From: Nitratireductor alexandrii
GTDB taxonomy: Bacteria; Pseudomonadota; Alphaproteobacteria; Rhizobiales; Rhizobiaceae
Assembly (NCBI RefSeq): GCF_004000215.1
Contig: NZ_RBVY01000005.1
Coordinates: 186,001-250,000 of the forward strand
DNA length: 64,000 nt
Direction: 5' to 3'
Shown: positions 33,988 to 43,679 of the stretch, in pieces
Layout of the letters: each line of letters begins with the position of its first letter
Numbering within the stretch: position 1 is the stretch's first letter
Program-made: the position numbers and the translations under genes
Notes under the pieces: generated by a model
The model's database searches: none
What the model saw: the letters and a program-made list of their open reading frames with translations, nothing else
Told to the model about the DNA's origin: nothing

Positions 33988-36573
33988 TCAACTGTCGGGA
34001 TCGACGGCGCGCCGGCGGCGGCGGCGCCTCGGCGTGGTCTCCTTAGCGGCCGGTTCGGCCTCGGCGGCCGGCGCCTCCGGCACCTCTTTTGCCGCCGGCG
34101 CGGTCCTGGGCGCCTCGGCCGGCGGCGCGGCGTTTCCCAAAGCGCCCGGCCCGCTCTTGATGTGGATGTCGCGCTGCGGAAACGGAATTTCGATGCCTTC
34201 GCGCTCGAAGGCCTCCACGATCTGGAACCGGATTTCGTTTTGCACCGAAAGCCCGCTCAAAATGTCGGACAAATAGAGCCGGAGTTCGAAATCCAGCGAC
34301 GACGCGCCGAAATCTGCGAAAAACACGAACGGTTCCGGATTTTTCAGAACCAGCGGATGGCCGCGGCCGATCTCCAGCAGGATGTCGTGGACGCGCTTGA
34401 CGTCGGAGCCGTAGGCGACACCGATGCGGATTTCGACGCGGCCGAGCTTGTTGCGGTGGGTCCAGTTGCCGACGGCGGCGTTGATCAGGTCGGAATTGGG
34501 CAGGATCACCGTCTGGCGCTGAAACGTCTCGATCTCGGTCGCGCGCACGCTGATGCGCTTGACGGTGCCGGTCACCGCGCCGGCCTCGATCCAGTCGCCC
34601 GCCTTGAACGGGCGTTCGGCGAGCAGGATCAGGCCGGAGACGAAATTCGACACGATGTTCTGCAGTCCGAAGCCGATCCCCAGCGACAAGGCGCCGGCGA
34701 CCAGTGCGAGATTGGACAGATTGATGCCGGCCGCAGAAACGCCGATCAGCGCCGCGATCGCGATGCCGGCATAGCCGACCGCCGTGCGGATGGAGTTGCG
34801 CACGCCGGCGTCCACGCGCCCGCGCGTCAGCACCGAGCCGTCGAGCCAGCCCTGAAAGCCGCGTGTCAGGAAATAGCCGAGCGCGAACACCAGGACGCCG
34901 GTCAGGATGCCGATCAGCGAGAACGAGACCGAGCCGATCGTGATCTCGTTGGCGAGCCTGTAGGCCCAGCTGGTGATGTCGCCCCACTGGAATCCCCATT
35001 GCAGCAGGATCAGCGGCACGCCGACGGCCACGATCAGGATATTCGTGCACACGCTGGCGACGAGACCGAGCTGGTCGAGCGAGCCGTCCTCGAGCAGGAA
35101 ACGCCGGCGCACGAAACGCCCGAGGGCGGTATCGATGAAGGCGCCCTCGCGCGAAATCGCGCTCGCCGACAGGAAGCCGATATACATCGTCGCCCCGATC
35201 GCGCCGGTGATGACGATCTGCTTCGACAGGAAACGCGCAAAACCGATATAACCCAGTATCGCCGCCACCGTGGTGCCGATGCCGAGCGCGAGAAAGAAAT
35301 AGTTGAGCAGCGTCAGCCGCGGCCGGCCCTGCGTATCCTCCTCGCCGCGCGCCGGGCGCACGAGCCCGATCAGCGTCACCAGCACGCCGACGATCACCGT
35401 GGCGATCAGGCTTTTGGCGATCGTCAGCGACAGCGGCGAACCCATCACCTGGTTGATCTTGTTCATCGCCACGTCGAGGCCGTTGGTCACCGCCGTCATC
35501 CAGGCGAGCCAGAACAGGCGGAAGGCGGATTTCGAATCGACCGGAAGCAGCCGCCAGTCGGGTCGGCCCGGCGACAACGCCGCGCGCGCCAGCCGGTTGA
35601 CGAAGAACACGATCACCGCGACCTGGGCGAAGGTCGACAGCATCGCGGCGATGTCCGAGCGCAACACGTTGAAATAATCGAAGAAGAAGTAGCTGGCGCC
35701 GAAAAACACCGCCAGCGAGGCCGACGGCAGAAGCGTCGACCAGAAGGCGATGGAAATTCGCGACAGATAGGTTGGCGCGGGATGATCCTCGTCGACCTCC
35801 ACCATACCCGAAAAGAACCGGTTGCCGACGAACAGGATCAGCCCTGCCGCCGCCATGGCCAGAAGGGTCGCGATCAGCACCGACTGCCATTTGAAGGTGG
35901 TGACGAAACGCAGCCAGGACGCGAATGCCCGATAGAGGTCGTGGGCCTCGGCAACCAGATCGTCGAGCGTGCCGGGGCTCAATGCGGAAACGATGTCGTA
36001 GCGTTTCGACAGCGTGTCGGTGAACAGGTCGCGGCGCATGGCGCTGATCTGGTCGATCAGCCGGTTGACCCTGAGCGATTCGCTCTCCGCGCGCCCGAGC
36101 AGCGCGTTGATCTCGGCCTTTTCCTGTACCAGCGCCGCCCGCTCCTCGGCGACGATCTCCGGCTCCGGCGGCTGATCCTCACCCGGCACCGGCCCCAGCG
36201 TGTCCAGACGCAGATTGATCTCGTTGAGGCGCGGGCGGAACTCGACGCCCGCCTCCAGAAACGCGGCCGCCAGGTCCTCCAGCTCGAGCCGCAATTCGAC
36301 CAGCCGGGCATCGTCGGTCGCGTTCTGGTCGACCAGCCGCTGCAGGTTTTCGCCCCGCTCCATCAGCGCTTCGATCGCGGCACGTTGCCGGTCGAGCAGG
36401 CTGTCGCCGGCTGCCCTGGTGGACGTCTCGGTCTGGGCGCGCGCGGGGGCGAGCGCCACGCTGGCAGCCGCAAGCGCCAGCCCCGCCACAACGAGAAAAA
36501 GTCGGACAAGTCGAAAAAAGGATAAATTCACGCGCTGCTTCCGCCCACGGGCCATCGGCTTCGGCTCCATCAT
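33988..36573 (-). CDS. Large MscS-family mechanosensitive channel (DUF3772, MscK-like)
   Basis: An 861-residue inner-membrane protein. A signal peptide (VVAGLALAAASVALAPARA) precedes a periplasmic coiled-coil/DUF3772 region (residues 50-220), then some ten membrane helices and the MscS pore/beta domain. The pore-proximal segment LVAGALSLGIGFGLQNIVSNF and the beta-domain ERPFKAGDWIEAGAVTGTVKRI are characteristic. The C-terminus is an Ala/Pro/Glu tail ending in RRRRRRRA. Such channels release osmolytes on hypo-osmotic shock. Two adjacent ATGs (36573 and 36570) begin it; neither has a strong ribosome site. It is divergent from soxB. Confidence 0.88.
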   Translation of the reverse strand: MMEPKPMARGRKQRVNLSFFRLVRLFLVVAGLALAAASVALAPARAQTETSTRAAGDSLLDRQRAAIEALMERGENLQRLVDQNATDDARLVELRLELEDLAAAFLEAGVEFRPRLNEINLRLDTLGPVPGEDQPPEPEIVAEERAALVQEKAEINALLGRAESESLRVNRLIDQISAMRRDLFTDTLSKRYDIVSALSPGTLDDLVAEAHDLYRAFASWLRFVTTFKWQSVLIATLLAMAAAGLILFVGNRFFSGMVEVDEDHPAPTYLSRISIAFWSTLLPSASLAVFFGASYFFFDYFNVLRSDIAAMLSTFAQVAVIVFFVNRLARAALSPGRPDWRLLPVDSKSAFRLFWLAWMTAVTNGLDVAMNKINQVMGSPLSLTIAKSLIATVIVGVLVTLIGLVRPARGEEDTQGRPRLTLLNYFFLALGIGTTVAAILGYIGFARFLSKQIVITGAIGATMYIGFLSASAISREGAFIDTALGRFVRRRFLLEDGSLDQLGLVASVCTNILIVAVGVPLILLQWGFQWGDITSWAYRLANEITIGSVSFSLIGILTGVLVFALGYFLTRGFQGWLDGSVLTRGRVDAGVRNSIRTAVGYAGIAIAALIGVSAAGINLSNLALVAGALSLGIGFGLQNIVSNFVSGLILLAERPFKAGDWIEAGAVTGTVKRISVRATEIETFQRQTVILPNSDLINAAVGNWTHRNKLGRVEIRIGVAYGSDVKRVHDILLEIGRGHPLVLKNPEPFVFFADFGASSLDFELRLYLSDILSGLSVQNEIRFQIVEAFEREGIEIPFPQRDIHIKSGPGALGNAAPPAEAPRTAPAAKEVPEAPAAEAEPAAKETTPRRRRRRRAVDPDS

Positions 36574-36694
36574 TAGTAAGGCGGCCGCGATGGGGCAAGC
36601 CGGTCCGCTCCCGTCGGGACGGGGAAGGCCTGGTCGGTCCAGCGAAAGGCGACGGCGTATTCCTGGCTTTTCGACCGGCCGGCGTGCCTATAGT

Positions 36695-36711
36695 GTCGCG
36701 CCAACTGCGAC
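36695..36711. promoter_or_regulatory. Short inverted repeat upstream of soxB
   Basis: GTCGC-GCCAACT-GCGAC (5-bp arms, 7-base spacer) ends 12 bases before the soxB start, next to a CTATAG element that could be a -10 box. It is a candidate operator or transcription start region for the sarcosine oxidase operon. Confidence 0.3.
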
Positions 36712-36723
36712 CGGACAGGCATC

Positions 36724-37983
36724 ATGGCCGAATATTCCCTCCTCTCTCTTCTCAAGCATGCGTGGCACGGCAATCGCGACTGGAAACCGGCTTGGCGCAA
36801 GGCCGAGCCGAAGTCCGATTACGACGTCGTCATCGTCGGCGGCGGCGGTCACGGGCTGGCCACGGCCTATTATCTGGCCAAGGAGCACGGCATCACCAAT
36901 GTCGCGGTGCTGGAAAAGGGCTGGCTCGGCTCCGGCAATATCGGCCGCAACACCACCATCGTGCGCTCCAACTATCTGCTGCCCGAATCGATCCGCCTTT
37001 ATGATTTCTCCGTGAAATTGTGGGAGGAGCTGGCGCACGACCTCAACTACAATGTGATGTTCTCGCAGCGCGGCATCCTCAATCTCGCCCATTCGCCGGC
37101 CCAGGCCGACGACTATATCCGCCGCGGCAACGCCATGCTGCATGGCGGTGGCGATGCCGAATGGCTCACCCCGGCCGAGATCGCCAAAAAAGTGCCGGGC
37201 GTCGACCTGAGCAGGACCGCCCGCTTTCCCGTCGTCGGCGGCCTGTTGCAGCCGCGTGCCGGCACGGCACGCCACGACGCCGTCGCCTGGGGGTATGCGC
37301 GCGGCGCCGACCGGCGCGGCGTCGACATCGTCGAGAATTGCGAGGTCACCGGGTTCCTGCGCGAGGGCGAGCGCGTCGTCGGCGTGAAAAGCACGCGCGG
37401 CGAAATCCGGGCCAAGAAGATCGCCGTGGCCGTCGCCGGCTCGACCGGCCGCGTCATGAAACTGGCCGGCATCGACACGCTGCCGATCGAAAGCCATGTC
37501 CTTCAGGCCTTCGTCACCGAATCGCTAAAACCCTTCGTCGACACGGTGGTCACGTTCGGCGGCGGGCATCTTTATATGTCGCAGTCCGACAAAGGCAGCC
37601 TCGTTTTCGGCGGCGACATCGACGGCTACAATTCCTACGCCCAGCGCGGCAACCTGCCGGTGGTGGAAGAGGTGATGAGCGAGATGGTGGCGCTGTTTCC
37701 CGGACTTGCCCGGGTACGGCTCTTGCGCTCGTGGGGCGGCGTGATGGACATGTCGATGGACGGCTCGCCGATCATCACCACCGGCCCGCTTCCGGGCATG
37801 TATCTGAATTCGGGCTGGTGTTACGGCGGGTTCAAGGCGACCCCGGCCTCGGGCTGGACCTTTGCCTGGACGATCGCCAAGGACGCCCCGCACGCCATCA
37901 ACGCCCCGTTCACGCTCGAGCGCTTCCATCGCGGCGCGCTGATCGACGAAAAAGGCCAGGGCGCCACGCCCAAGCTTCACTAG
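36724..37983 (+). CDS. soxB: Sarcosine oxidase subunit beta
   Basis: The 419-residue catalytic flavoprotein subunit of heterotetrameric sarcosine oxidase, which oxidises sarcosine to glycine and delivers the methyl as methylene-THF or formaldehyde plus peroxide. The FAD Rossmann motif is DVVIVGGGGHGLATAYYLA; SGNIGRNTTIVRSNYL is typical of SoxB, and His184 in TARHDAVAWGYA is the probable covalent FMN attachment site. Length fits the family. It is the first gene of the soxBDAG operon and starts at an ATG close to the presumed transcription start. Confidence 0.95.
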   Translation: MAEYSLLSLLKHAWHGNRDWKPAWRKAEPKSDYDVVIVGGGGHGLATAYYLAKEHGITNVAVLEKGWLGSGNIGRNTTIVRSNYLLPESIRLYDFSVKLWEELAHDLNYNVMFSQRGILNLAHSPAQADDYIRRGNAMLHGGGDAEWLTPAEIAKKVPGVDLSRTARFPVVGGLLQPRAGTARHDAVAWGYARGADRRGVDIVENCEVTGFLREGERVVGVKSTRGEIRAKKIAVAVAGSTGRVMKLAGIDTLPIESHVLQAFVTESLKPFVDTVVTFGGGHLYMSQSDKGSLVFGGDIDGYNSYAQRGNLPVVEEVMSEMVALFPGLARVRLLRSWGGVMDMSMDGSPIITTGPLPGMYLNSGWCYGGFKATPASGWTFAWTIAKDAPHAINAPFTLERFHRGALIDEKGQGATPKLH

Positions 37984-37992
37984 GATCGCCCG

Positions 37993-38325
37993 ATGCTGAT
38001 CACCTGCCCCTATTGCGGTCCGCGCGACCTCGCCGAGTTCTCCTACCAGGGCGACGCCAACCGGCCGCGCCCCGACCAGCACGACACCGATCAGGCGCGC
38101 TGGAACGCCTATGTCTACGACCGCGCCAATCCGGCAGGCCCGCATCGCGAATATTGGCAACATGCCGGCGGCTGTCGCAAACATCTGCTGATCGTGCGCT
38201 CGACCCTGACGCACGCCATTGAAAGCGTCGCCTTCGCAGGCGCCCCAGGCGCAACGCCGCAAGCGCCTCGGCGGGCGGCCAAGGGCCGCACGAAGACCGG
38301 ACCGGCCAAAGGGAAAAAACCATGA
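37993..38325 (+). CDS. soxD: Sarcosine oxidase subunit delta
   Basis: A 110-residue small subunit carrying the structural zinc ligands Cys5 and Cys8 (TCPYCGPRD) and His57/Cys61 (WQHAGGCRK). It lies 9 bases after soxB and overlaps soxA by ATGA. The last 25 residues are a Lys/Arg/Ala-rich extension (RRAAKGRTKTGPAKGKKP) that is not part of the common fold. The subunit has no catalytic role but is required for the alpha-beta-gamma-delta complex. Confidence 0.93.
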   Translation: MLITCPYCGPRDLAEFSYQGDANRPRPDQHDTDQARWNAYVYDRANPAGPHREYWQHAGGCRKHLLIVRSTLTHAIESVAFAGAPGATPQAPRRAAKGRTKTGPAKGKKP

Positions 38326-41321
38326 GCCCGCGCCGCAGCGCCGAGGGCGGCCGGATCGACCGCGGCCGCACGATCCGCTTCAGTTTCGACGGCAAGGCCT
38401 ATCAGGGCCATCCCGGCGACACGCTCGCCTCCGCCCTAATGGCCAACGGCGTGAGGCTTTTCGGACGCTCGTTCAAATATCATCGCCCGCGTGGCCTGCT
38501 GGCCGCCGGCGTCGACGAGCCCAACGCGCTGGTCACCGTGCTCAAGGGCACGGTGCGCGAACCCAATATCGCCGCCACGCAGATTGAGATCCACGAAGGC
38601 CTGACGGTGGAAAGCCAAAACCGCTTTCCCTCGCTCGATGTCGACGCCGGCGCGGTCAACCAGCTCGCCGGCGGGCTGCTGTCGGCCGGCTTTTACTACA
38701 AGACCTTCATGGGCCCGGTCGTCGGGCCGCTCAAGGGCACGCGGGTCTGGATGGCGTGCGAACATTTCATCCGCCGCGCCGCCGGCCTCGGCCGGGCCGG
38801 CCGCGACGCCGATCCCGACCGCTACGAACGCATGAACGCGTTTTGCGATGTGCTCGTCGCCGGTGCCGGACCGGCCGGGCTGATGGCCGCCAAAGCCGCC
38901 GCTGAAGCGGGCAAGCGCGTCATCCTGGCCGATCTCGACCCGGTGCCGGGCGGGTCGGCAAAATGGTCCGGCGACACGATCGACGGCCTGCCGGCCGCCG
39001 CATGGGCGCAAAGGACAATCGAGGCGCTCGGCACCCTGGACACGGTGCGGCTTTTGCCGCGCACGACGGTCTGGGGCTATTACGACGGCAACACGCTGGC
39101 CGCGCTGGAACGCGTCGCCGATCACAAGCCGGCGCCCGACAAGGGCGAGCCGCGCCACCGCCACTGGACGATCCGCGCCGGCACGGTTGTGCTGGCGACG
39201 GGCGCGTTCGAGCGCCCGCTGGTCTTTCCCGGCAATGACCGGCCCGGCGTAATGCTTGCCGACGCGGCCGTGCGTCTGTTGCGGGAATACGGCGTCGTCG
39301 CCGGCTCCAGGGTCGCGCTCTTTGCCAACAACGACGATGCTTATCGCGCGGTTGCGGCGCTGGCCGAGGCCGGCGCGACAATCGCCGCCATCGTCGACAT
39401 GCGCGACACGGTCTCGTCGGCCGCCCGGGCGCTCGCCGAACGGGCCGGCGCGGAATTGCTTGCCGGCCACGCCGTCACCGGCACGAAAGGCGGCAAGGCG
39501 CTCCGCGAGATCGCCGTCCAGCGCCTGCGCGAGGGTGAAATCACCGGCCAGCCGCGTAAGATCGCGGTCGACTGCCTGTTGATGTCGGGCGGCTGGTCGC
39601 CGACGATCCATCTGGCGAGCCAGGCCGGCACGGCGCCGCGATGGGACGAGGCGCTGCAGGCCTTCCTGCCGCCGGAGCCGACCCAGAACTGGATCGGCGC
39701 CGGCGCCTTTGCCGGCCGTTTCGCGACCGCCGCCGCCCTTGCCGATGGGCTTGCCGCCGGCGCGAAGGTGGCCGGCGGCAAGCCGCCGCGCAAATCCGCG
39801 CAGCCCAGGGTCGAGGCCGTGGAACTGGACATCGCGCCCGCGCCGGTCTTCGAGATCCGCCCGCCCGGCAAGGCCGGCAAGGCCTTCGTCGACTTTCAGC
39901 ACGACGTCACCGCCGAGGATGTGCGCCTGGCCCACCGCGAGGGGTTCGTCTCCGTCGAGCATCTCAAGCGCTACACCACGCTCGGCATGGCGACCGATCA
40001 GGGCAAGACCTCCAACGTGCCCGGTCTGGCCATCATGGCCGCAGCGCTGGGCAAAACCATTCCCGAGGTCGGCACGACGCGTTTCCGCCCGCCCTTCACC
40101 CCCGTCTCGCTGGGCGCGCTGGCGGCCGAGCGCTACGGCGACTTGCGGCCCGACCGGCTCACCCCGATGCACGACTGGCATGTCGAAAACGGCGCGACGA
40201 TGTATGCGGCCGGGCTCTGGTACCGGCCGATGATCTATGGCGGGCGCGGCGAGACGGTCGAGCAGGCCTATGTGCGCGAAGCCGCCGCCACGCGCGCCGG
40301 GGTCGGCATCGTCGACGTCTCCACCCTCGGCAAGATCATGGTCCAGGGGCCCGACGCGGCCGATTTCCTCGACCGGGTCTACACCAATAAATTCTCCACC
40401 CTGCCGGTGATGAAGGCCCGCTACGGGCTGATGCTGCGCGAGGACGGGCTGGCCTATGACGACGGCACGACCTGGCGCCTGTCGCAGACCGATTTCCTGA
40501 TGACGACCACCACGGCCAATGCCGGCAAGGTCATGCAGCAGCTCGAATATTATCTCGACATCGTCTGGCCCGACCTGAAGGTGACGCTCACCTCCGTCTC
40601 CGACCAATGGGCCGGCGCCGCCGTCTCGGGCCCGCGCTCGCGCGACGTGCTGGCCGCCTGCGTCACCGGCACGGCCGTCGACAACGACACCCTGCCCTTC
40701 ATGGGCATCGTCCGCGGCGAGATCGACGGCGTGCCGGTGATGATCTGCCGCCTGTCCTTTTCCGGCGAGCGCGCCTACGAGGTCTATTGCGGCGCCGGCC
40801 ACGGCCTGCATGTGTGGGAAGCGTTGATGGAGGCCGGCAAACCGTTCGCCATCGTGCCCTACGGGCTCGAGGCGCTGGGGACGCTGCGTATCGAAAAGGG
40901 CCATGTGACCGGGGCGGAGATCGACGGGCGCACCACCGCGCGCGATCTTTATCTCGACTGGATGCTGTCGAAGAAAAAACCCTTCGCCGGATCGATGATG
41001 ATGGATCGCGAGGGCCTGTGCGACGACGACCGCATCCGCCTTGTCGGCATCGTCGCCCTCGACGACAGGCCGCTCGGCGGCGGCGCCCATATCGTCGAAC
41101 ACGACGACCCCGCCGCCTTGCGCGATTCGATCGGCCACGTCACCGCCGGCTGCTATTCGCCCGCACTCGGCAAATATATCGCGCTGGCGCTCGTCAAGGG
41201 CGGCAAGACGCGCCACGGCACGCGCGCCTTCGTCTCCGACCCGCTGCGCAAGCGCTTCGGGCCGGTCGAGATCGTCAGCCACCATTTCTACGATCCGGAA
41301 GGGAGCCGCATGCATGGTTGA
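38322..41321 (+). CDS. soxA: Sarcosine oxidase subunit alpha
   Basis: The 999-residue alpha subunit. The N-terminal ferredoxin-like domain (SFDGKAYQGHPGDTLASALM, FKYHRPRGLL) leads into an NAD-binding Rossmann domain (DVLVAGAGPAGLMAAKAAAE) and then C-terminal GCV_T folate-binding domains (LGKIMVQGPDAADFLDRVYT onward). This subunit binds NAD and receives the methyl on tetrahydrofolate. It starts inside soxD (ATGA) and overlaps soxG by 8 bases. No missing domain is apparent. Confidence 0.95.
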   Translation: MSPRRSAEGGRIDRGRTIRFSFDGKAYQGHPGDTLASALMANGVRLFGRSFKYHRPRGLLAAGVDEPNALVTVLKGTVREPNIAATQIEIHEGLTVESQNRFPSLDVDAGAVNQLAGGLLSAGFYYKTFMGPVVGPLKGTRVWMACEHFIRRAAGLGRAGRDADPDRYERMNAFCDVLVAGAGPAGLMAAKAAAEAGKRVILADLDPVPGGSAKWSGDTIDGLPAAAWAQRTIEALGTLDTVRLLPRTTVWGYYDGNTLAALERVADHKPAPDKGEPRHRHWTIRAGTVVLATGAFERPLVFPGNDRPGVMLADAAVRLLREYGVVAGSRVALFANNDDAYRAVAALAEAGATIAAIVDMRDTVSSAARALAERAGAELLAGHAVTGTKGGKALREIAVQRLREGEITGQPRKIAVDCLLMSGGWSPTIHLASQAGTAPRWDEALQAFLPPEPTQNWIGAGAFAGRFATAAALADGLAAGAKVAGGKPPRKSAQPRVEAVELDIAPAPVFEIRPPGKAGKAFVDFQHDVTAEDVRLAHREGFVSVEHLKRYTTLGMATDQGKTSNVPGLAIMAAALGKTIPEVGTTRFRPPFTPVSLGALAAERYGDLRPDRLTPMHDWHVENGATMYAAGLWYRPMIYGGRGETVEQAYVREAAATRAGVGIVDVSTLGKIMVQGPDAADFLDRVYTNKFSTLPVMKARYGLMLREDGLAYDDGTTWRLSQTDFLMTTTTANAGKVMQQLEYYLDIVWPDLKVTLTSVSDQWAGAAVSGPRSRDVLAACVTGTAVDNDTLPFMGIVRGEIDGVPVMICRLSFSGERAYEVYCGAGHGLHVWEALMEAGKPFAIVPYGLEALGTLRIEKGHVTGAEIDGRTTARDLYLDWMLSKKKPFAGSMMMDREGLCDDDRIRLVGIVALDDRPLGGGAHIVEHDDPAALRDSIGHVTAGCYSPALGKYIALALVKGGKTRHGTRAFVSDPLRKRFGPVEIVSHHFYDPEGSRMHG

Positions 41322-41901
41322 ACCCGTGTCGCCGCTCGGCGCGGCCTGGAAACCGGGCGCCTATCCCAATACCGCCGGCGAGACCGGTCTCGTCCTGAGC
41401 GAGACCCGGCCGGGCTCGATCGTCCAGGTCGCCGCCTGGCCCGGCCGGGAAAAGACGCTGATTGCCGCCATCAAGTCGGTTACCGGCCTGGCGCTCGCCG
41501 ACGGCGCCGGCGCCGGGCGGGTCGATGGCGCCAAGGCCGCGTTCGGCATCGCGCCCGGCACGTTTGTGGTCGTGGACCAGAAGGAGGGGCTCGCCGCCAC
41601 CCTTGGCGCGGCGATCGGCGTGGACACCGGCACGGTCACCGACCTGTCGCACGGCCGCACGGCGCTGCGCCTGGCCGGACCGAAGGCCGAATGGGTGCTG
41701 GCAAAGTTCTTCGCGCTCGACTTTTCGCAGACCGCCTTTCCGCCCGGCGCCGGCCGCGCGACCAGCCATCACGACATTTTCGCCCAGATCCAGCGTTCCG
41801 GCGCCGAGCAGTTCGACCTCTACGTCTTCCGCTCCTTCGCCCGCGCCTTCTGGACGGCACTGTGCCATGCGAGCGAGGAAGCCGGATACAGGGTCGGATG
41901 A
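41314..41901 (+). CDS. soxG: Sarcosine oxidase subunit gamma
   Basis: A 195-residue gamma subunit with the typical LTDLSHGRTALRLAG-like block (here TVTDLSHGRTALRLAGPKAE), the DFSQTAFPPGAGRATSHHDI segment and YVFRSFARAFW near the end. It overlaps soxA and closes the operon. The subunit is a structural homologue of the aminomethyltransferase fold. No formyltetrahydrofolate deformylase or glyA follows, unlike in many sox operons. Confidence 0.92.
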   Translation: MVEPVSPLGAAWKPGAYPNTAGETGLVLSETRPGSIVQVAAWPGREKTLIAAIKSVTGLALADGAGAGRVDGAKAAFGIAPGTFVVVDQKEGLAATLGAAIGVDTGTVTDLSHGRTALRLAGPKAEWVLAKFFALDFSQTAFPPGAGRATSHHDIFAQIQRSGAEQFDLYVFRSFARAFWTALCHASEEAGYRVG

Positions 41902-42038
41902 CAAGCCGCGCTTTGCCCGCGCGCGAGCCGTCGGCAGGCCTTCGAAGCACCGCGACATGAGTCCGGATGCGGCGCACGCTGTGTTGTTGACACCAAAAAG
42001 TCGCAAACGCATATTTCGTCCCGGGACGGGACGATCAC

Positions 42039-43667
42039 ATGGATGAATACAATAGTCTTGCCGCGAAGATTTGCGCGGAAAAGATCAGGGCGGCCTATTC
42101 TCGCGGTCGGCCCGCTCATTTTCTGATCGGAGCGGGGTGCTCAATTTCTTGCGGCATACCGACGGCGCAAGGCATATTGTCCCTGATCGAGAAAAAATTT
42201 CCGAATTCTTTCAACAATCTTCCCGAGGAAGACAGGAAAAATTACAGGAAAGCGATAGACCTGCTCCCGCGCAACGAGCGGCGCGACCTGATAATATCCA
42301 TAACCGAGGAGGCCAAGATAAGCTGGGGTTATCTCGCCCTCGCCCGACTCCTCGAAAAAGGTTATGTCGACGCCGTCCTCAGCCTGAATTTCGACCAGCA
42401 GCTCCAGATAGCCTGCAGCCTGGTTGGTTTCAGTCCGGCGATCTACGACATCGCGGCGACGAAAACGGTCAACACGAACTACCTCGTATTTCCGTCGATC
42501 ATCCATCTTCATGGCCAGAGTTACGGCTTCATTCAACTCAATACCGAAAAGGAAAATCGGGATCACTCGAAAAACATCAAGCCGATGCTCGATTTTTCCC
42601 TCTCGAACTCGCCACTGTTCGCAATCGGCTATAGCGGCGAATCCGACAATGTTTTCCAGACCATTCAAAAACAATATGACGGCGCGGAATATCTCACCTG
42701 GCTCGGGCACGAATCGTCGCCCCGGCCGCATCTGAACAAGATCCTCACCCATCCGGCCGCCGATTATCTGGGCAATATCGAGTTCGACGCCTTCATGGTT
42801 TCGCTGGCGATCGAACTCAACGAGTGGCCGCCCATGATCGTCACCAGGCCGCTCGAACGGCTCAAAACCTTCATCGACAACATCTCCACCTTCCGCCCGG
42901 GCGCCGACCAGCAGTCGATCGATCTGAAATATTTTTCGAAAACGAAGATCGAGCAGATGGACCATGACTGGAACAAGGATTACGGCAGGCTACCCAAATT
43001 CGAACAGTCCATCCTGTCGATGAATTTCGACGACATCGTCAAACGGTTCGAAAGGTCGAGGAACAAACACGGCGTCCTCTCCTCCCCCTTCCATCGCAAT
43101 ATCGTGTCCTGGTCCTACTCGGAGGTGAGCTACAAATTGTGGGTGGCTGTCGCCAACGGAAAAATAGAGGAAAAGGGTGAGAAGGCCGCGACCCTGAAAA
43201 AATCCCTTCGCAATATCAACAAGGCGATATCGATCGAAGAGAAAAACGACTACCTGAACAACAAGATAAACATATTCATATTGCTATATCACATTACAAA
43301 AAAGGAAAAACACCTGAAATCGGCGCTGGAACTGTACTGGGGCACGCCGCACAGGAAACGGTCCGACAAAATGGGATACAACATCATTTCCGCATATTCG
43401 GAAATGTACAAAATCCGCAAAGACGGCCGCTATCGCAAAAAGGTGGACGAGATCTGGAACGGCTTCGGAGAATTCGGAAAAAGCAAGCCTTACAACTACA
43501 TATGCTTCCTTTCGGTCGTCAACGACATCGAAGGCTGCAAAAACATGTTCCTTCACGCCGCCGAGAACGGCAAGCTGCCGGACAAGGACTATATCGGCAA
43601 TGACAAGGACCTTGAAAATATCCGCAAGGAACGCTGGTTCCAGTCCGCGTTGAAGGCCATGCCGTGA
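42039..43667 (+). CDS. SIR2-domain protein, candidate NADase/defence effector
   Basis: A 542-residue protein with an N-terminal SIR2-like domain: FLIGAGCSISCGIP (residues 28-41, NAD-binding), SLNFDQQL with Asn117, and IIHLHGQ with the probable catalytic His158. The rest is helical and Lys-rich (AATLKKSLRNINKAISIEEK, HLKSALELYWG), suggestive of TPR-like hairpins. Codon use is AT-richer than its neighbours, with AAA, AAT and ATA codons common. SIR2-helical-repeat proteins of this build (DSR/Abi type) deplete NAD upon phage sensing. It stands alone between soxG and a nitroreductase gene, without an evident partner gene. The domain is clear; defence is inference. Confidence 0.82.
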   Translation: MDEYNSLAAKICAEKIRAAYSRGRPAHFLIGAGCSISCGIPTAQGILSLIEKKFPNSFNNLPEEDRKNYRKAIDLLPRNERRDLIISITEEAKISWGYLALARLLEKGYVDAVLSLNFDQQLQIACSLVGFSPAIYDIAATKTVNTNYLVFPSIIHLHGQSYGFIQLNTEKENRDHSKNIKPMLDFSLSNSPLFAIGYSGESDNVFQTIQKQYDGAEYLTWLGHESSPRPHLNKILTHPAADYLGNIEFDAFMVSLAIELNEWPPMIVTRPLERLKTFIDNISTFRPGADQQSIDLKYFSKTKIEQMDHDWNKDYGRLPKFEQSILSMNFDDIVKRFERSRNKHGVLSSPFHRNIVSWSYSEVSYKLWVAVANGKIEEKGEKAATLKKSLRNINKAISIEEKNDYLNNKINIFILLYHITKKEKHLKSALELYWGTPHRKRSDKMGYNIISAYSEMYKIRKDGRYRKKVDEIWNGFGEFGKSKPYNYICFLSVVNDIEGCKNMFLHAAENGKLPDKDYIGNDKDLENIRKERWFQSALKAMP

Positions 43668-43679
43668 GGCCGGCCGCGC

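Noticed and set aside
34162-36525. 787-residue plus-strand frame opposite the mechanosensitive channel gene
   Set aside because: Composition is Arg/Asp/Gln/His-rich noise; the minus strand has signal peptide, helices and the MscS core.
38436-41315. 959-residue minus-strand frame opposite soxA
   Set aside because: Antisense mirror of soxA in GC-rich DNA; no domain seen.
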